Part shown: positions 24,968-37,898 of the stretch, one piece after another
Layout of the letters: the number at the start of each line of letters is the position of its first letter
Position numbering within the stretch: position 1 is the first letter of the stretch
DNA from: Paralvinella palmiformis
Taxonomy: Eukaryota > Annelida > Polychaeta > Terebellida > Alvinellidae
Length of the DNA stretch: 64,000 bases
Assembly (NCBI GenBank): GCA_025642065.1
Contig: JAODUP010000485.1
Span: forward strand, 62,001-126,000
Direction: 5' to 3'
Notes under the pieces: generated by a model
What the model was told of the DNA's origin: nothing
Database searches by the model: none
What the model saw: only the letters and a program-made list of their open reading frames with translations
Program-made: the position numbers and the translations under genes

Positions 24968-25766
24968 GTATTGTATACAATACTAAATGATTGATATTGC
25001 CTATGTTTATGTATGGTTAATATTTAGTAATATATTTGTATGTTGGTGTCAGATTGGTATGAAAAAAACGGATACATTCTAATTTATCTTTACGCTGAGC
25101 TTCATGACCGAACCGTGTATTATATTATGTCACATATATGGAAAGCTTTATTTTGTGATATGTGAACATTACAAAATGTGTTTCATATTGATATATGATC
25201 ATCAAAAGATATATTTTGCAATGTGGTCACACTAAATATCTCTAACATAATCATTCACATAAATTTGACTTTAATTTGGTGTAATCGCAATTATTGTTAT
25301 TTATTTATTCAGTATTTTTTATAGTTTTGTACTTTATGGTCTTTAGTGCATACAGCAAGAAAGATATTAATAATAAATTAAAATTTGTAATTGTCATGTT
25401 ATAGCGATATGAATATTTATTAAGTGCAAACATCGTGTATTATTATTGAGAAGTTAAAGAAAATATTTATTATAATAATTATCAGTATACTACAACACAT
25501 CTGAAAGTTGTATACATGAATAATAGTGATAATGTATCTATGACATTATTCTTAGATTGATATTGAATTCACTTTTTTATTTTATTTTAATGAAGAAAAG
25601 ATTAAAATGTGTATTACAACTATGTCTATTTATTATATAAAGATTCCAAAACAAACAAAACAATTGTTTCAAAAGTATTGTTTTTCCTAAAGATTTAGCT
25701 GATAATATATCTATGATATGGTATAATTCTTCAAATTGATATTAGATTAACATTATTCTTTTAAAG

Positions 25767-25873
25767 AAGAGAAAGAAAATGCGTGTGAAGCTAATCCGAC
25801 ATTCTGTATAAATGGTTGCAGGGTAGTGGACGGTTTGACAAAGTGTTTCGTGCCTAAGGAGACTATTGTGAAG
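25767..25873 (+). pseudogene. PAN-EGF copy 2, degraded EGF-like exon
   Basis: The acceptor AG is at 25765-25766. It reads 'EEKENACEANPTFC', then 'INGCRVVDGLTKCF'. Relative to copies 1 and 3 it lacks 6 nt around the GGxC segment and more within the C-S-C...G...C part, with net loss of frame. The fifth and sixth EGF cysteines are not encoded in frame. A good donor (gtaagg) follows at 25874. The disulphide pattern of an EGF fold cannot form, so the gene is a pseudogene or encodes a PAN-only product. Confidence 0.65.
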
Positions 25874-26563
25874 GTAAGGTAGTTGTTTCGAACGACTGGA
25901 AAATTACACTTTGGCGTGAAATTGTTTCATCAACGAATTATCTCTATGTGTCTAGTATGGTCTAGAAAGGCTTCTTAGTGATCTGATAGAGCAGATAAAA
26001 CATTAATAACGCATTTATCTCAACAATATATATTACACGACAAATGGCTTTAATAAAGCAAACAAGAATGGAAATGCATATGTTTTAAGGGACATTATCC
26101 GGGTTAATTTTTGTGTGAAGAACATTCATAAACAAAACATCTACGTTTAGAGTATTTTCACGCAGCATGAATAATATGAAATTACAGTTTGTTTTATTAG
26201 AAAACGTTGAGGTACCAGCACGTCATCCATACTTAAAGTTTGTATTATTATAAATGTTCTACTCAACTATTTATAACATCGTTGAAACCAAACTATATCT
26301 ATTACGTAACTGGGATAAACCAAACTGACTCCATCACTTCTGAATGATTTTCACCTGAGGTAATTGTATTAATTGTTTATATTAATACAATGGAACAATA
26401 AATGGACACAACCTCATGTTGACTGTTATCATTCATGCTATATCCATGATCTCTGGCGATGTCGTTTGGTATAAGTTATCACCAGAAATTTGTAATTCAA
26501 CCCGGTAAATATTAAATAAGAATGTCAGTTTTAACTCAAGATAACTTATCATTTCTTTTACAG

Positions 26564-26589
26564 GTCAGCTATTAAATAAGTTACACTAG
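26564..26589 (+). pseudogene. PAN-EGF copy 2, candidate terminal exon
   Basis: The acceptor 'tttcttttacag' ends at 26563. Phase 1 reads through Q-L-L-N-K-L-H to TAG 26587-26589. In the phase actually delivered by the degraded EGF exon it stops after three codons. Supported by alignment with copy 1. Confidence 0.4.
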
Positions 26590-26639
26590 TTAACCTGGTG
26601 TATTTATCATATTATGTGATATAGATTTAATTTATATTT

Positions 26640-27775
26640 AGTTGATTTTATTTAGTTATTTTGTATTTGTTGTATTTTCTTTTTAACTGATCATTTGACG
26701 TCCTATATTATCGCCCACTCCAATGTTTACTATAAGAACCACTTTAATTTTTAATTTAATTTTCACTATTTTTTTTCTATAATTATAATGACTTCTATAA
26801 AGGATCAGTTGCTTGCCTTACATCCCCATGGTGGTAATACCATTTGTTTAATCATGCGCCCACGTAGTGGAAAGCATCAAAAGCAGATGGGGTCTGATGC
26901 AAGTAATTTGATCACTGTGCCAATAACACGATATAATAACACGGTTGTACAAAATGTAAACATTGGTGTTGTAAATTGTCAGACGATCTGTAATAAATCT
27001 GATGAAATATCTGATGTTGTTAAGGATATGGATCTTGGTGGTCTTATCATTACTGAGATTTGACTGACTAGTAATGTTGCAGACCAGAATATTGTTGGTA
27101 ATGTGACTCCAGCTGGATATTCGTTCCATCATGCAGCTCGGATTCACCAGAAAGGTGGGGGGTCGGCATTCTTCTCCGGGATTCTTTGAAGTGTGAGACC
27201 CATTTGCGCTTTCAGGCTAAATCTTTTTAAAATTTCTAACTGACTTTTATATCTGGAGGGATAAGTGTTCGTGCAGCTATTATCTACCGATTACACACCA
27301 CTAAGCAAAATGTCCCCGAAGCAGCAGATTTCTTCAAGGAATTTTCGGAATGTGTTGACTCTCTTGCTACCACACAGTGGTAATCTATTGATCTTAGGCG
27401 ATTTCAATATACATTGGAATTGCCAGATGAATGCAGATAACAAACAACTGTCTGACATTCTTAGATATGTTAATATCAGGAAACATATACAATAAAGAAC
27501 ACACAGACATGTCACCTCTTAGATCTTGTCATCTCCCGTGATGATGGCAATTTGATTACGGGTGTATATGTGTCTTCCATGTTGTCTGATCATTTCCTTA
27601 TTGACATTAATGTATCTTTACAGAAACAATCTGTTTCAGCTAAAGTTATTTCATATAGAAAATAGAAGTCGATTGTGACAAGGAGGTTTTTTTTGCAGAT
27701 ATCCTGAGACTCTTCCCTGATATTGGATACACCGGATGCTTATTATTATCATTTCACAACCGTCGCTAGTTCATA
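26640..27775 (+). mobile_element. L2-like LINE fragment: endonuclease only
   Basis: 'NVNIGVVNCQTICNKSDEIS' starts the endonuclease, with 'LIITEI' (ET motif region), 'DQNIVGNVTPAGYSFHHAA', 'LLILGDFNIHWN' and 'SSMLSDHFLIDINVSLQKQS' following across several frameshifts. It stops abruptly near 27775, where sequence of the PAN-EGF 3' flank ('ggcgaaatctatcttcttgc') resumes. No RT or 3' end is present, which is unusual because LINE copies are normally truncated at the 5' end. Confidence 0.68.
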
Positions 27776-28370
27776 TTTGGCGAAATCTATCTTCTTGCGA
27801 GGACGAGGAAACAGATTGTTTCCACTTATCAACTTTATTAGTTATAATTATTGTCTCAGACGAAACTGTACAGACTTAGGGTTAGAATCATACCATCTGC
27901 CTTGTCTGTAGACCATATTGACTAAATATATAATATGTTAGTTTGCATTATACAGGTATCTAATCAGTTTGCTCTGCAAATCCTACAATACTACGGGCGT
28001 CGGGGAATGCACAAAGAAGACATAAATAAACCAAATCAAGTTTGCTGTTATCTTATTCTAGTTGACACTATCTAGTGTTACTGCAAATCTTAAATTCAGA
28101 TAAACCCGTATATATGTTTGCCGATGAGTGTTTATATTCTACTGTGTTCTTATTACGGTTCTCTTTATTTACCCTCAGGAGTCATCAGTGTATGATATCC
28201 ACAAGAACCAAATGAGTTTCTGGTAGGCAGCTGCTGATTATCTACAAACTTTCAAAAGACCTGGCTTCAGCGTAATGGCAATAGAAAAGACACGGATCCG
28301 TAAATAAAGAGGTGATTTTCCAGCAATAAAACTATTTTTACCGATTATTATCACAGTCATGTGAGGAAAT
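27776..28370 (+). repeat. 3' flank of PAN-EGF duplication, copy 2
   Basis: Aligns with 40250-40560 (reverse strand) through 'cgaggaaa' and 'ttagaatcat', and with copy 1 at 4848-5230 through 'cagctgctgatt'. The similarity fades at about 28370. Confidence 0.6.
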
Positions 28371-28633
28371 AGCACAACCCTAACACACACTCAAACTACC
28401 AAAGCCAACAGAAGTACGTAAAACATACAATTTATTTTACAAATCAATATTTAAGCAAATAACAACCATGGCCATTGCGGCTTAATGGTGTATGACACGT
28501 TATCAAAGTCTCCTAAATGAAATGCAAATAAAAGAATGATCCAACAATGTCCTCCAATGATGATTGTGATTCTATATATACGAGTCGATATTATGTCTAA
28601 CGAAACAATTCCTAATACTTCACCCCCAATATA

Positions 28634-28678
28634 CCACACACACACACACACTCACACACACACACACACACACACACG
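28634..28678. repeat. (CA)n microsatellite
   Basis: CA units with one CT interruption. Confidence 0.95.
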
Positions 28679-28799
28679 AATATACTATGACCAACGCAAT
28701 CCACCATACAACCGACGTTCCCCGCAACTAACGTCAAATAGGATGCACGATTGCGACGTCTTTGCGATACCAACTACAATACCCTTCTAAAGCTAGAAA

Positions 28800-29172
28800 G
28801 GTTTCAGGTTTTGTTGTTCGGGGAGAATCTCCATGGTGTCCGTTATTCAGCACAGCCTCTATGTTGGAGTGGTTGAGAATCACCTCCCCCACCACTCACA
28901 GGGGAGCAGTACGGAAAGATGGAGTCGAAATACCCTGACGGTGGTCACTGCCAGAGTGTTTTACGTCGTCGGGGGGGGGGGTTTTAACGTCCCCTTTTAT
29001 TTTTAATAATTAAGTGGAGACGGCAGCGCCATTTAACGTGGTCAGCCACCCATTGATGTAGTGAGCCGAGAAATTAATCCCTGGAAAAGTTTCGATCTCT
29101 TACGGGGTTCGAACCTGCGACCGTTGGCACCAAGTGCCTGATGCTTAACCGCTAGGACACCGGAGCTCACCT
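28800..29172 (-). mobile_element. tRNA-derived SINE, family 4
   Basis: The minus-strand head 'gtcctagcggttaagcatc' and B box 'caggttcgaaccc' (about 29105-29172) are well preserved. They are followed by a GC-richer body running to about 28800 and including a C tract. The only copy of this family seen in the window. Confidence 0.6.
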
Positions 29173-29194
29173 AAAGCTAGAAAATTACCCATAT

Positions 29195-30110
29195 ATATAT
29201 ATATATATATATATATACGAAGTATCAGAATTTCAAAACCTCTATGGTATAATTATTGAAATTTAAAGACATTAAGATGATTTAGATCTGTCTGAAATGA
29301 TTATGATCGTTCAAAACCTTAAACATATACTGCTGTAACAAACTTGACGCGAACACAGTTTTTACGTGGGCGGAAGTCGTTTTATACATGGCAACACAAT
29401 GCGAGGTACATTTACAACGTGATGCAACAATATAGGTAGCTACACCTTATAATTATGATGTGTGCAATACAATACAACATCAAATCATAACGTGTACATA
29501 TAGGTTGATATATGTTACAACGACAACAACGACAACAACAGCTACTACTACTACTACTTCTACTACTACTACTACTACTAATAATAATAACGTGACTGTT
29601 ATGCTATTTGGGGTTATTCTTCTAAAAGAAAAAAAAGAAAAAGATAACACATCTCCGTTAATAACATGAAAACGATACTGGCTACCGTAAAGTAGACAAA
29701 CCACAGTAACTTGTTCAAAATGTGATAAACGGGATGCACACCTGAAATGACGACCTTAATCCCGGAGAGAATCCGATCACAAACATCTTAGATGACACTG
29801 TTCAGTTAAAAATGAGGTTTGATACGCACTCTTTTAGGCGAGTGTAATATTAATGATATCTTACGTGGAATTAGACATATGAAATGTGAATGATATCATT
29901 ATTGATACTATAAGTAAAATCCATTCACTAATTATTACAAAGAATATTCAGCCTTATGTCCAAAACATTTGTAAATATGAATGAATATCCATTATTTTGC
30001 GATTATTTATTAAAATTATTATTGTATTTGTACAATCAACACTGACAAAAAACTAAAAACGACAACATAGTTATAATTAGCATATTCTATGACAAGTACA
30101 TAGCCACGAC
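29195..30110. other. No gene recognised; contains (TA)n and (TAC)n arrays
   Basis: (TA)n at about 29190-29217 and ACN trinucleotide repeats at about 29518-29590. Otherwise AT-rich with no domain-bearing frame. Confidence 0.4.
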
Positions 30111-30114
30111 CATG

Positions 30115-31060
30115 ACACGTGATGTTTGTGTGTTCATTTTGAAATGTTCAAGGTCAGTAAAATTCTTGTTAAAAATACCCTTGCCTCTGCTAAATCTGAA
30201 TATTATAATAAAAAGATCAAAGCATCCAAGGGAAATCAAAGGACTGTTTTCAGTGTTTTGTGAATAAAGTATTACATAAAAGTCAAACTGTCCTCCCAAA
30301 TAATATCAACTCAGATAAAAATACGGCCCATTGTTTTAATAACTTCTTCTGTCAAAAAATATTAAATATACATAGTAGGTTCCAGTCCAGCACCTTATCA
30401 CAGGGTACGCCATTGGTAGGAAGAGTCCTGCATATCCATGATGGACACATTTGAGCCTTTTACAGAGACTGATATCAGACAGTTGCTGAAAAAGTCATCT
30501 AATGCTTTCTGTGCAGTTGACCCTATGCCTACATGGCTTGTGAAAGATTGTCTGGATGTTCTGATAAACCCAATTACAAATATAGTTAATAAATCATTAT
30601 CTCTGGGTGTTTTCCCAAGATCCATGAAAGCTGCCCTTGTAAAACCATTAATAAAAAACCACATTATGAACTGTAATATTCTAAACAATTACAGACCTGT
30701 TTCAAATCTTACATTTTTATGTAAATTATAGAAAAGGCAGTTGTTTTCCATCTAAACAAATATTTAATCAATAATAACCTTAATGAATCACTACAGTCTG
30801 CCTATAAAAGTGGTCACAGCACTGAAACAGCCTTGTTTCGAGTGAAAAATGATACTGTGATGTCAATTGATCAAGGTAAGCCAGTAATACTTGTTCTTCT
30901 GGACCTGTCTGCTGCATTTGATACAATTGACCATAATGTACTTTTCTCTAGGTTAAAAGACATGTTTGATCTGTCAGGTAGAGTACTTGAATGGTTTAGA
31001 TCCTATCTGGAACAACACTCCTGTTCATGGCAAGACGCTGTCCACAAATATTCGGACTAA
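30115..31060 (+). mobile_element. L2-like LINE fragment: linker and N-terminal RT
   Basis: 'HFEMFKVSKILVKNTLASAK' and 'KIKASKGNQRTVFSV', then after a small frameshift 'NKVLHKSQTVLPNNI'. RT segments are 'CAVDPMPTWLVKDCLDVL', 'SLSLGVFPRSMKAALVKPL', 'NNYRPVSNL', 'LQSAYKSGHSTETALF' and 'VLLDLSAAFDTIDHNVL'. It ends near 'LEWFRSYLEQ' before the QG and FADD motifs. It would follow the 26.6-27.8 kb endonuclease fragment in one family consensus, but lies 2.3 kb away. Confidence 0.7.
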
Positions 31061-31980
31061 AAGAGAAAGCCTAACAGAAATACTGGCGTTAATTTAGCTT
31101 CTACCCAGTGTAAGCCATATCACAAGTGTGATAAAGAGGAATATCATGTTTAACTGACCGTAGCAGCTGTGTCAATAGAAGGTGCAGAAAACCACCGACT
31201 ACACTATACACAGAAAATAATGAACCATCTAGTTAATATATATTTGCTAAAACTTATATTATTCTTTTAATAAATCTTTATTTCATCAAACGAAGAAATT
31301 CTAAAGGTAATTAAAATAGCAAAATGTTTGAAACAACTGAAAGTTAATGCAGTATTCAAAATAAGCGCGAAACTAAGCCAGAAAACAAAGAACTCATTTG
31401 GTGAGCACATGTTAAAAATACTCAAGAAACTTCATGCATCATCTATTGAATTTGCAAGTGATCTGTCAAACATTTCATTGCACAGATCTTAGTCGCGAAT
31501 AGACACAATGATTTATTAAAAATGCCAATTACACATTCCAGACTGTGAATGTATTTATGAACGGCTGTGAAATGACCAGTTACCATTTCAAATTAAGTGA
31601 ACAGAATTGTTTTATTTCTCGCAACCATTCATATAAATAATTGCGAGAAATATTCAGTGCATTCTTTATTACACAAATAATATTAATACTATCACGGTGC
31701 ATGTTAAAATAAATGTTTACAACATAGTTGCGCATCATTTATGAAAGACATGTGAAAACAAATTATACAAGTAATGAATGATACAGAGTTAGCATTCATA
31801 ACAAATTTAACAAGATTTTGTCCGAAACAAATATAGATCTAGATAGATATTGGCTCACATTTTTAACGTCAAACATCGAGATATATCTTAGTGATCACAG
31901 GTCATCACACTAATTCCAAATATATGATCATTCAATTTTGATCAGACCCCTTATTTGCGGTAAGTTAGGCTTAAGAATAT
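31061..31980. other. No gene recognised
   Basis: AT-rich sequence without a domain-bearing frame or obvious repeat. Confidence 0.4.
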
Positions 31981-31990
31981 TAATTTTCTT

Positions 31991-32188
31991 TCATCTGGAA
32001 AAATCGGCCCCTAAATCATTAGGTGATATCCTGCCTGATAAGTATTGTGTTAAATCCTTTGGAAAGACACAATCCTTCAACTGATATACTAGTCTCAGTC
32101 TTCGTGTAAATTGAAATAAGTTGCTGAAAGATTTCCAATATTTATCGTTAGTGAAAAGTTGCCATCCCCTAATAACAGCGAGTGTCAT
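31991..32188 (-). pseudogene. Recurring small ORF, copy 2
   Basis: A 65-codon frame beginning 'MTLAVIRGWQLFTNDKYWKS' and containing 'DCVFPKDLTQYLS', ending ADFSR-stop. It matches the fragment at 1138-1258. It sits directly downstream (minus strand) of an upstream-block copy with an intact TATA-like element at 32330-32344, which could drive it. The protein family is unrecognised. Confidence 0.4.
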
Positions 32189-32194
32189 AGCTGC

Positions 32195-32705
32195 TTTTAA
32201 CCCGAGACGGCATTTGGTAACTGATGCAACGCATTTCGCCTTGATCGATCTATTAATTGGCGTGTTTTATTAACAGCCTAAACCTTATATATATTTCACT
32301 TTGTAGTATGTTGGAACTGAACACTTTTTCTAAGTTCATTTATATCCAGTCTAGGCTATGACATTCCTTTTTTACAATTATAAATTTCGTGTAAAGGACA
32401 TTAGGTCTGGCTTGAAAATGTTAATATATAATTTAAACAGAGTCGAGGCTATCACAACATGACGCTTTACCATGGTACTCTCAAACACCACAAATGTGAC
32501 TGATTCGCTTTTAGAATTGTGTTACATAAGGACTGATGAGACATTATACATTACATATTACTTGAGGAATCTCCCAGAGTTTGAATTAATGTTTGTAGAT
32601 TATCTCTATCAATGTCCGATACCACACTGCTGAAGCACACATAGAGATAGGGGAAGAAAGGGAAGAAAGAGATATAGAGATAGATAGATAGATAGATAGA
32701 GATAA

Positions 32706-32736
<31 letters not shown>

Positions 32737-32960
32737 TAGAGAGAGAGAGAGAGAGATACCTAAGCATACAGTCATATACCAAACATAAATAAACACACAA
32801 ACTAATGAACAAACACAGAGATAAATAAACTTACAGACATACATACGTAATACATAAATGCCTTTCAACGAACAAAAAGCAAACAAAAACCCGAACAAAG
32901 AATTATAAATTAATACAGTAGCTTCTATTTAGCTCAGCTACTCTGCTATAGCATATAAAT
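32195..32960 (-). promoter_or_regulatory. Upstream block, minus-strand copy without PAN exon
   Basis: The reverse complement carries 'tataaatgaacttag' (32344-32330) and the segment 'taatgtctcatcag...caattctaaaa', shared with 48340-48480 (-). A (GATA)n/(GA)n array at about 32674-32757 borders it. No PAN or EGF exon follows on this strand. Confidence 0.45.
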
Positions 32961-33029
32961 ATATCAGTAATGAGGAGGTTACGGTGTCAAAGTGTCTGGA
33001 GTATCGAGCTGCTAACCTTCACGTTCCAA

Positions 33030-33300
33030 TCATTTTGTATTATATGACCACTAGGCCCACTGGGAGGATAAGGATAGAAGGGTAACTTATGACAGGAGAC
33101 CTACAAATATACCCAAAACGTCGTCTATTCGCTGTACCTTTGTTTGCTAACAAAGGCGCATAAATCATTAAAATGAATAAAAGCCATTCATGACGATGTT
33201 GATGCTGTACTAACAAAGAGAGAGATGTATAGATATCAAGAGGAAGACTAGCAGGCAGACAGGTAGAATGATAGACAGACTGATGGACAGTGATGACTAG
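33030..33300. repeat. Flank shared with 48900-49260
   Basis: 'gctaacaaaggcgcataaat' recurs at about 48970-48995 as 'gctaacaagggcgcataaat'. Both are followed by GACA/GATA-rich sequence and 'gatgactata/gatgactagataa'. With 32195-32960 this makes one duplicated block in the same orientation as the copy 3 upstream region. Confidence 0.6.
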
Positions 33301-33307
33301 ATAAGCC

Positions 33308-33435
<128 letters not shown>

Positions 33436-33439
33436 AGCT

Positions 33440-34335
33440 GTGTATAATAAGGCACAGGCACAGAGAATCTCGATCCGTGAATTCAAACTCTGGACGTTTC
33501 TTCAGGGGACTGAATCCAGAGTGGCGACTTTTCTTGCTGAGACATGTGTAATGTCTCACCAGTCCCTAAGCCGCCAAGCAAAATCAAAATACGAATCACC
33601 TACAGCCGTGGAGTTTGGGTGTAAACACCCAAGTCAGATCACGGCAGTAGTGAGAATGTTTAGCTTAATTATCTAAGCAGCCCTATTTATAGCTATTTTT
33701 CAATTGCTGTATCTTTCTTCAAAGCAATACTATATAAACATATAACCCAATTGTCACCGTCTTCAAAGATCAGTTTTTACAACGGGCAGGCGTCATGAAG
33801 CGACTACTATTAAAACTGTTTATCTTAATTACTATTAAAAGACTGACATCTGCGCTGAAGCAGACCGTAATAGCGCGTCATGGCTTCCGTACTGTTTGAA
33901 CTATGCTATCATTTTCAAACCTGACCTAATTTATGCTATTCTAACTATTGTAGTTCTTAAATGTTATTTATGACAAGCAGATTAGAGCTAATCTTGAATG
34001 TCATAGTACAAACTGGACATAACTGGACCTAGGAAAGATAAATCTATTCCTACATACAACCAAGGTGAATTATATATACAAGTAAACTTGTTATGTAAAA
34101 CACACCAACCGCGCGAACTGTGTCCAATGCCACCGCTCGAGAAGCGATGCAGTGTTTCTATTCCTGAGTCAGGAGTACTTATAATGCTTTAAGAGCGTAC
34201 TGTGCCTGCTACAGTCATTTAAATGCTGGATAACCAGGCCAGACACCTAAACGGCGTGCCTCCAAAGACGCAAATAGTACATGGATTATACAGCTCTAGA
34301 TCAACTTTTCTTGAATGCAGGGACCGGGAAATATG
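33440..34335 (+). repeat. Upstream block copy, no coding exon, tandem unit 1
   Basis: Matches the copy 2 upstream region, including 'catcatgaagcgactactat'-type sequence and 'ggtgaattatatatac'. The TATA element is changed to 'cataactggacctagg' (about 34019-34034). A second, shorter copy follows about 610 bp downstream. Confidence 0.65.
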
Positions 34336-34469
34336 GTCTCCACGCATAGAAAACGGAACTTACTCAACCGCAGCATAATATGCCTTGTGATATTTGCTGG
34401 AGGGTCAAATACCTCATAAACATACAAATCCAATAAATACTATGACCTACTCGTCACTATTATAACAAT

Positions 34470-34935
34470 TTACATCGGCGCTTTAGCAGACCGTTATGGC
34501 GGAATTGCCGTTCTATATATTAACATAGATCAGACCTAATGTCTGCTATACAAACTATAATTATAATATAGGGTTTTATTAATGACAAGGAGACTAAAGT
34601 TAGCCTTGAATGTCATAGTACAGACTGGACATAACTGGACCTAGGAAAGATAATTCTATTCCCACAAATAACTAAGGTGAATTATATATACAATTAAACT
34701 TGTTATATAAAATACACCAACCACACGAGCTGTGTCCAATGCCACCGCTCGAGATGCGATGCAGTGTTTCTATTCCTGAGTCAGGAGTACATGCTTTAAG
34801 AGCGTACTGTGTCTGCTACAGTCATTTAAATGCTGGATAACCAGGCCAAACACTTAAACGGCGTGCCTCCAAAGACGCAAATAGTGCACGGAATATATAG
34901 CTCTATATCAACTTTTCTTAGAACGCATGGACCTG
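34470..34935 (+). repeat. Upstream block copy, tandem unit 2
   Basis: Shares 'tgtccaatgccaccgctcga' and 'aaacggcgtgcctccaaaga' with unit 1 at about 610-bp spacing, with the same altered TATA position. No PAN exon follows. Repeat R2 copy c begins at once. Confidence 0.7.
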
Positions 34936-34939
34936 GAAA

Positions 34940-35560
34940 CTTTCTTACATTGGTGTAATAAGGAATCTGGATTGAAATAGATAAGATGTCTGGCACGGGC
35001 AATGTGCGTTTTAGGGTACATATAAAGAGGCAACAGGTACAGAGTATAAACATATCTGAACATCTTACGAGACCTTCCTCCATAAATCTAAATACAAATA
35101 CAACTATACATATATTAATCTAAAAATAAAATGTTCCATACCTCCACATATTGATAAATGTGTGCGTATACCTAAGCATGTGTCTGGTCTACTCATCAGC
35201 CTGTGGGAATCAGCTAATTCGCTTTTCGTACGCGACAAATATGTCACGCCCACAGGAAAGCGGCTACATGCAGGCTACGTACAAAAAGCGGAAGCACATA
35301 AAAAACATACCATTTGATACCACAGCTCGCAACAAACAACACGTGCCTGTGGTTCAATGGTGACTTGCTACATACATATCATAAACTATTTTGACACCAC
35401 AGTTTACATTAAACAGTAATTTTCTGTGGTCCAAAAGAAACCTGTATATAAAGCATTTCGATACCTCAGATGCTGACCTCAGCTCTATTCTGGGTTCGAA
35501 TAACTGAATAAATCCTACCTATATGAACCATGTATCAATACACGTCCGACTGGTCTGGCG
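34940..35560 (+). repeat. Repeat R2, copy c, with 40-codon ORF (35241-35363)
   Basis: The longest R2 copy. ATG 35241 to TGA 35361-35363 reads 'MSRPQESGYMQATYKK...' to QW. An in-frame ATG at 35178 would extend it to 61 codons, but copy a cannot encode that extension. Duplicated as copy d about 1.27 kb downstream. Confidence 0.6.
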
Positions 35561-36205
35561 TCGAAGTTCTTCTCTAACCTAAGTGAAAATTCAAGCCCTA
35601 AATATAGCCTCAGCTTGTTAACAAACATTACAGTTTGTTCATAACAAAGAGAATGTACACTAACTCAGTATGGACTCACTGAAGCGATTTAACTAAAATA
35701 AAACCAAAGTAGCAGTACTGCGCAATGGATTATTACTGGACTAGAACGAAATATCGTCTCAAACCTGAGTAAATACTATGATTTACTCGAACCTAACAGC
35801 TAATGCTCATACGTTTCCGTTCATCACAAAGTGAACGTTCATTCACGCCTAATTTAGCGTCCCTAAGTATATGCAGTTAGGTGTGGTGTGATCTAAATTA
35901 AAGCGCCTATCCACTTGTCTTTTGACCCGGGCGAGAACAGCGGATTTCCCTTCCCATACTGCGAATGACACGTCGGGATTATAATAGTATACATTTACAA
36001 ATTTCCTATATCAGTGTAACCTAATTACTCATAATATGGGAAAAAACCTGTCCAAGCAATCCCTGGAGTGCCTGCCGGAGTAACAAACGACTCAGGATAT
36101 AAATCCCTCAACAGCATTGTATGAATTAATAGGTCGTTTCCCAGACCCATAAGAGGACAAAAATAGATTCTACATTATAATAACAAAACTAATAGCTCAA
36201 ACATT
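35561..36205. other. No gene recognised; spacer of the R2 tandem duplication
   Basis: No domain-bearing frame. Slightly less AT-rich around 35880-35970. Confidence 0.4.
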
Positions 36206-36208
36206 TGT

Positions 36209-36775
36209 AATAAGACATAACTTTCTTTCATTGGGGTAATAAGGAATCTGGATTGAAATAGATAAGATGTCGGACGGGCAATGTGGTTTTTTCTATAAAA
36301 GCAACAGGTACAGAGTATAAACATATCTGAAACTTCAGACCTTCCTCCATAAATCTAAATCAAATACAACTATAATAATTAATCTAAAAAAAAAATGTTC
36401 CATACCTCCACATATTGATAAATGTGAGCGTATCCCCAAACATGTGTCTGGTCTACTCATCAGCCTGTGGGAACCAGCTAATTCGCTTTTCTTACGCGAC
36501 AAATATGTCACGCCCATAGCACGTAAAAACATACCATTTGATACCACAGCTCGCAGCAAACAACAAGTGCGTGTGGTTCAATGGTGACTTGTTACATACA
36601 TATCATAAACTATTTTGACACCACAGTTTACATTCAACAGTAATTTTCTGTGGTCCAAAAGAAACCTGTATATAAAACATTTCGACACCTCAGATGCTGA
36701 CCTCAGCTTTATTCTGGGTTCGAATAACTGAATAAATCCTACCTATATGAACCATATATATCGGTACACGTCCGA
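36209..36775 (+). repeat. Repeat R2, copy d (ORF interrupted)
   Basis: A near copy of 34940-35560 ('ggtaataaggaatctggatt'). A deletion of about 40 nt after 'atgtcacgcccat' (36505-) removes the middle of the 40-codon frame. Confidence 0.75.
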
Positions 36776-36779
36776 TTAG

Positions 36780-37390
<611 letters not shown>

Positions 37391-37399
37391 GTTCTGTTA

Positions 37400-37700
37400 T
37401 AAATCTGAGTCGCCTTTTCCCTTATTATTTATCATTGCGGAAATGCTATTAAAATTATAGGAATTACCACCTTTCGAAATTAAATTTGGTAAGATAATTT
37501 CATAGTTCTTGCGTCTATAATGATCCAAATATTTGGTGTGTACAACTGAATTTTTCGAACACAATCAAATACCATAAAACAGTTTGGTGAAATAAGTTTA
37601 TGTATAATAGCTTTATTGTCCATAGTTTTACAGCCTTGTTTATTACCACTTTTAATAAGGGAATAAGTTACATCAATACATAAAAAAAGTGACATAAGAT
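37400..37700 (-). repeat. 3' flank of PAN-EGF duplication, copy 3, distal part
   Basis: The reverse complement aligns with 5440-5700 of copy 1 through 'ccttattaaaagtg', 'caaggctg' and 'aataaag'. It is separated from the proximal part (39900-40560) by a LINE insertion. Confidence 0.6.
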
Positions 37701-37898
37701 GACAAGATAGACGTTAGAAAGATATTTATTTCCATTTCCAATATATATACAATATAAAGATACACGGCGAATATAAGACAAATATAAGTGTCGTGAAAAT
37801 GGTAGAGCAGCATAACCTGAAAAGGTTTCTTCTTGCTGCGTCATAGATAGAATAAAATACAAAGACAGGTAAGGGTTTTAAACCAAGAAACATGAGAG

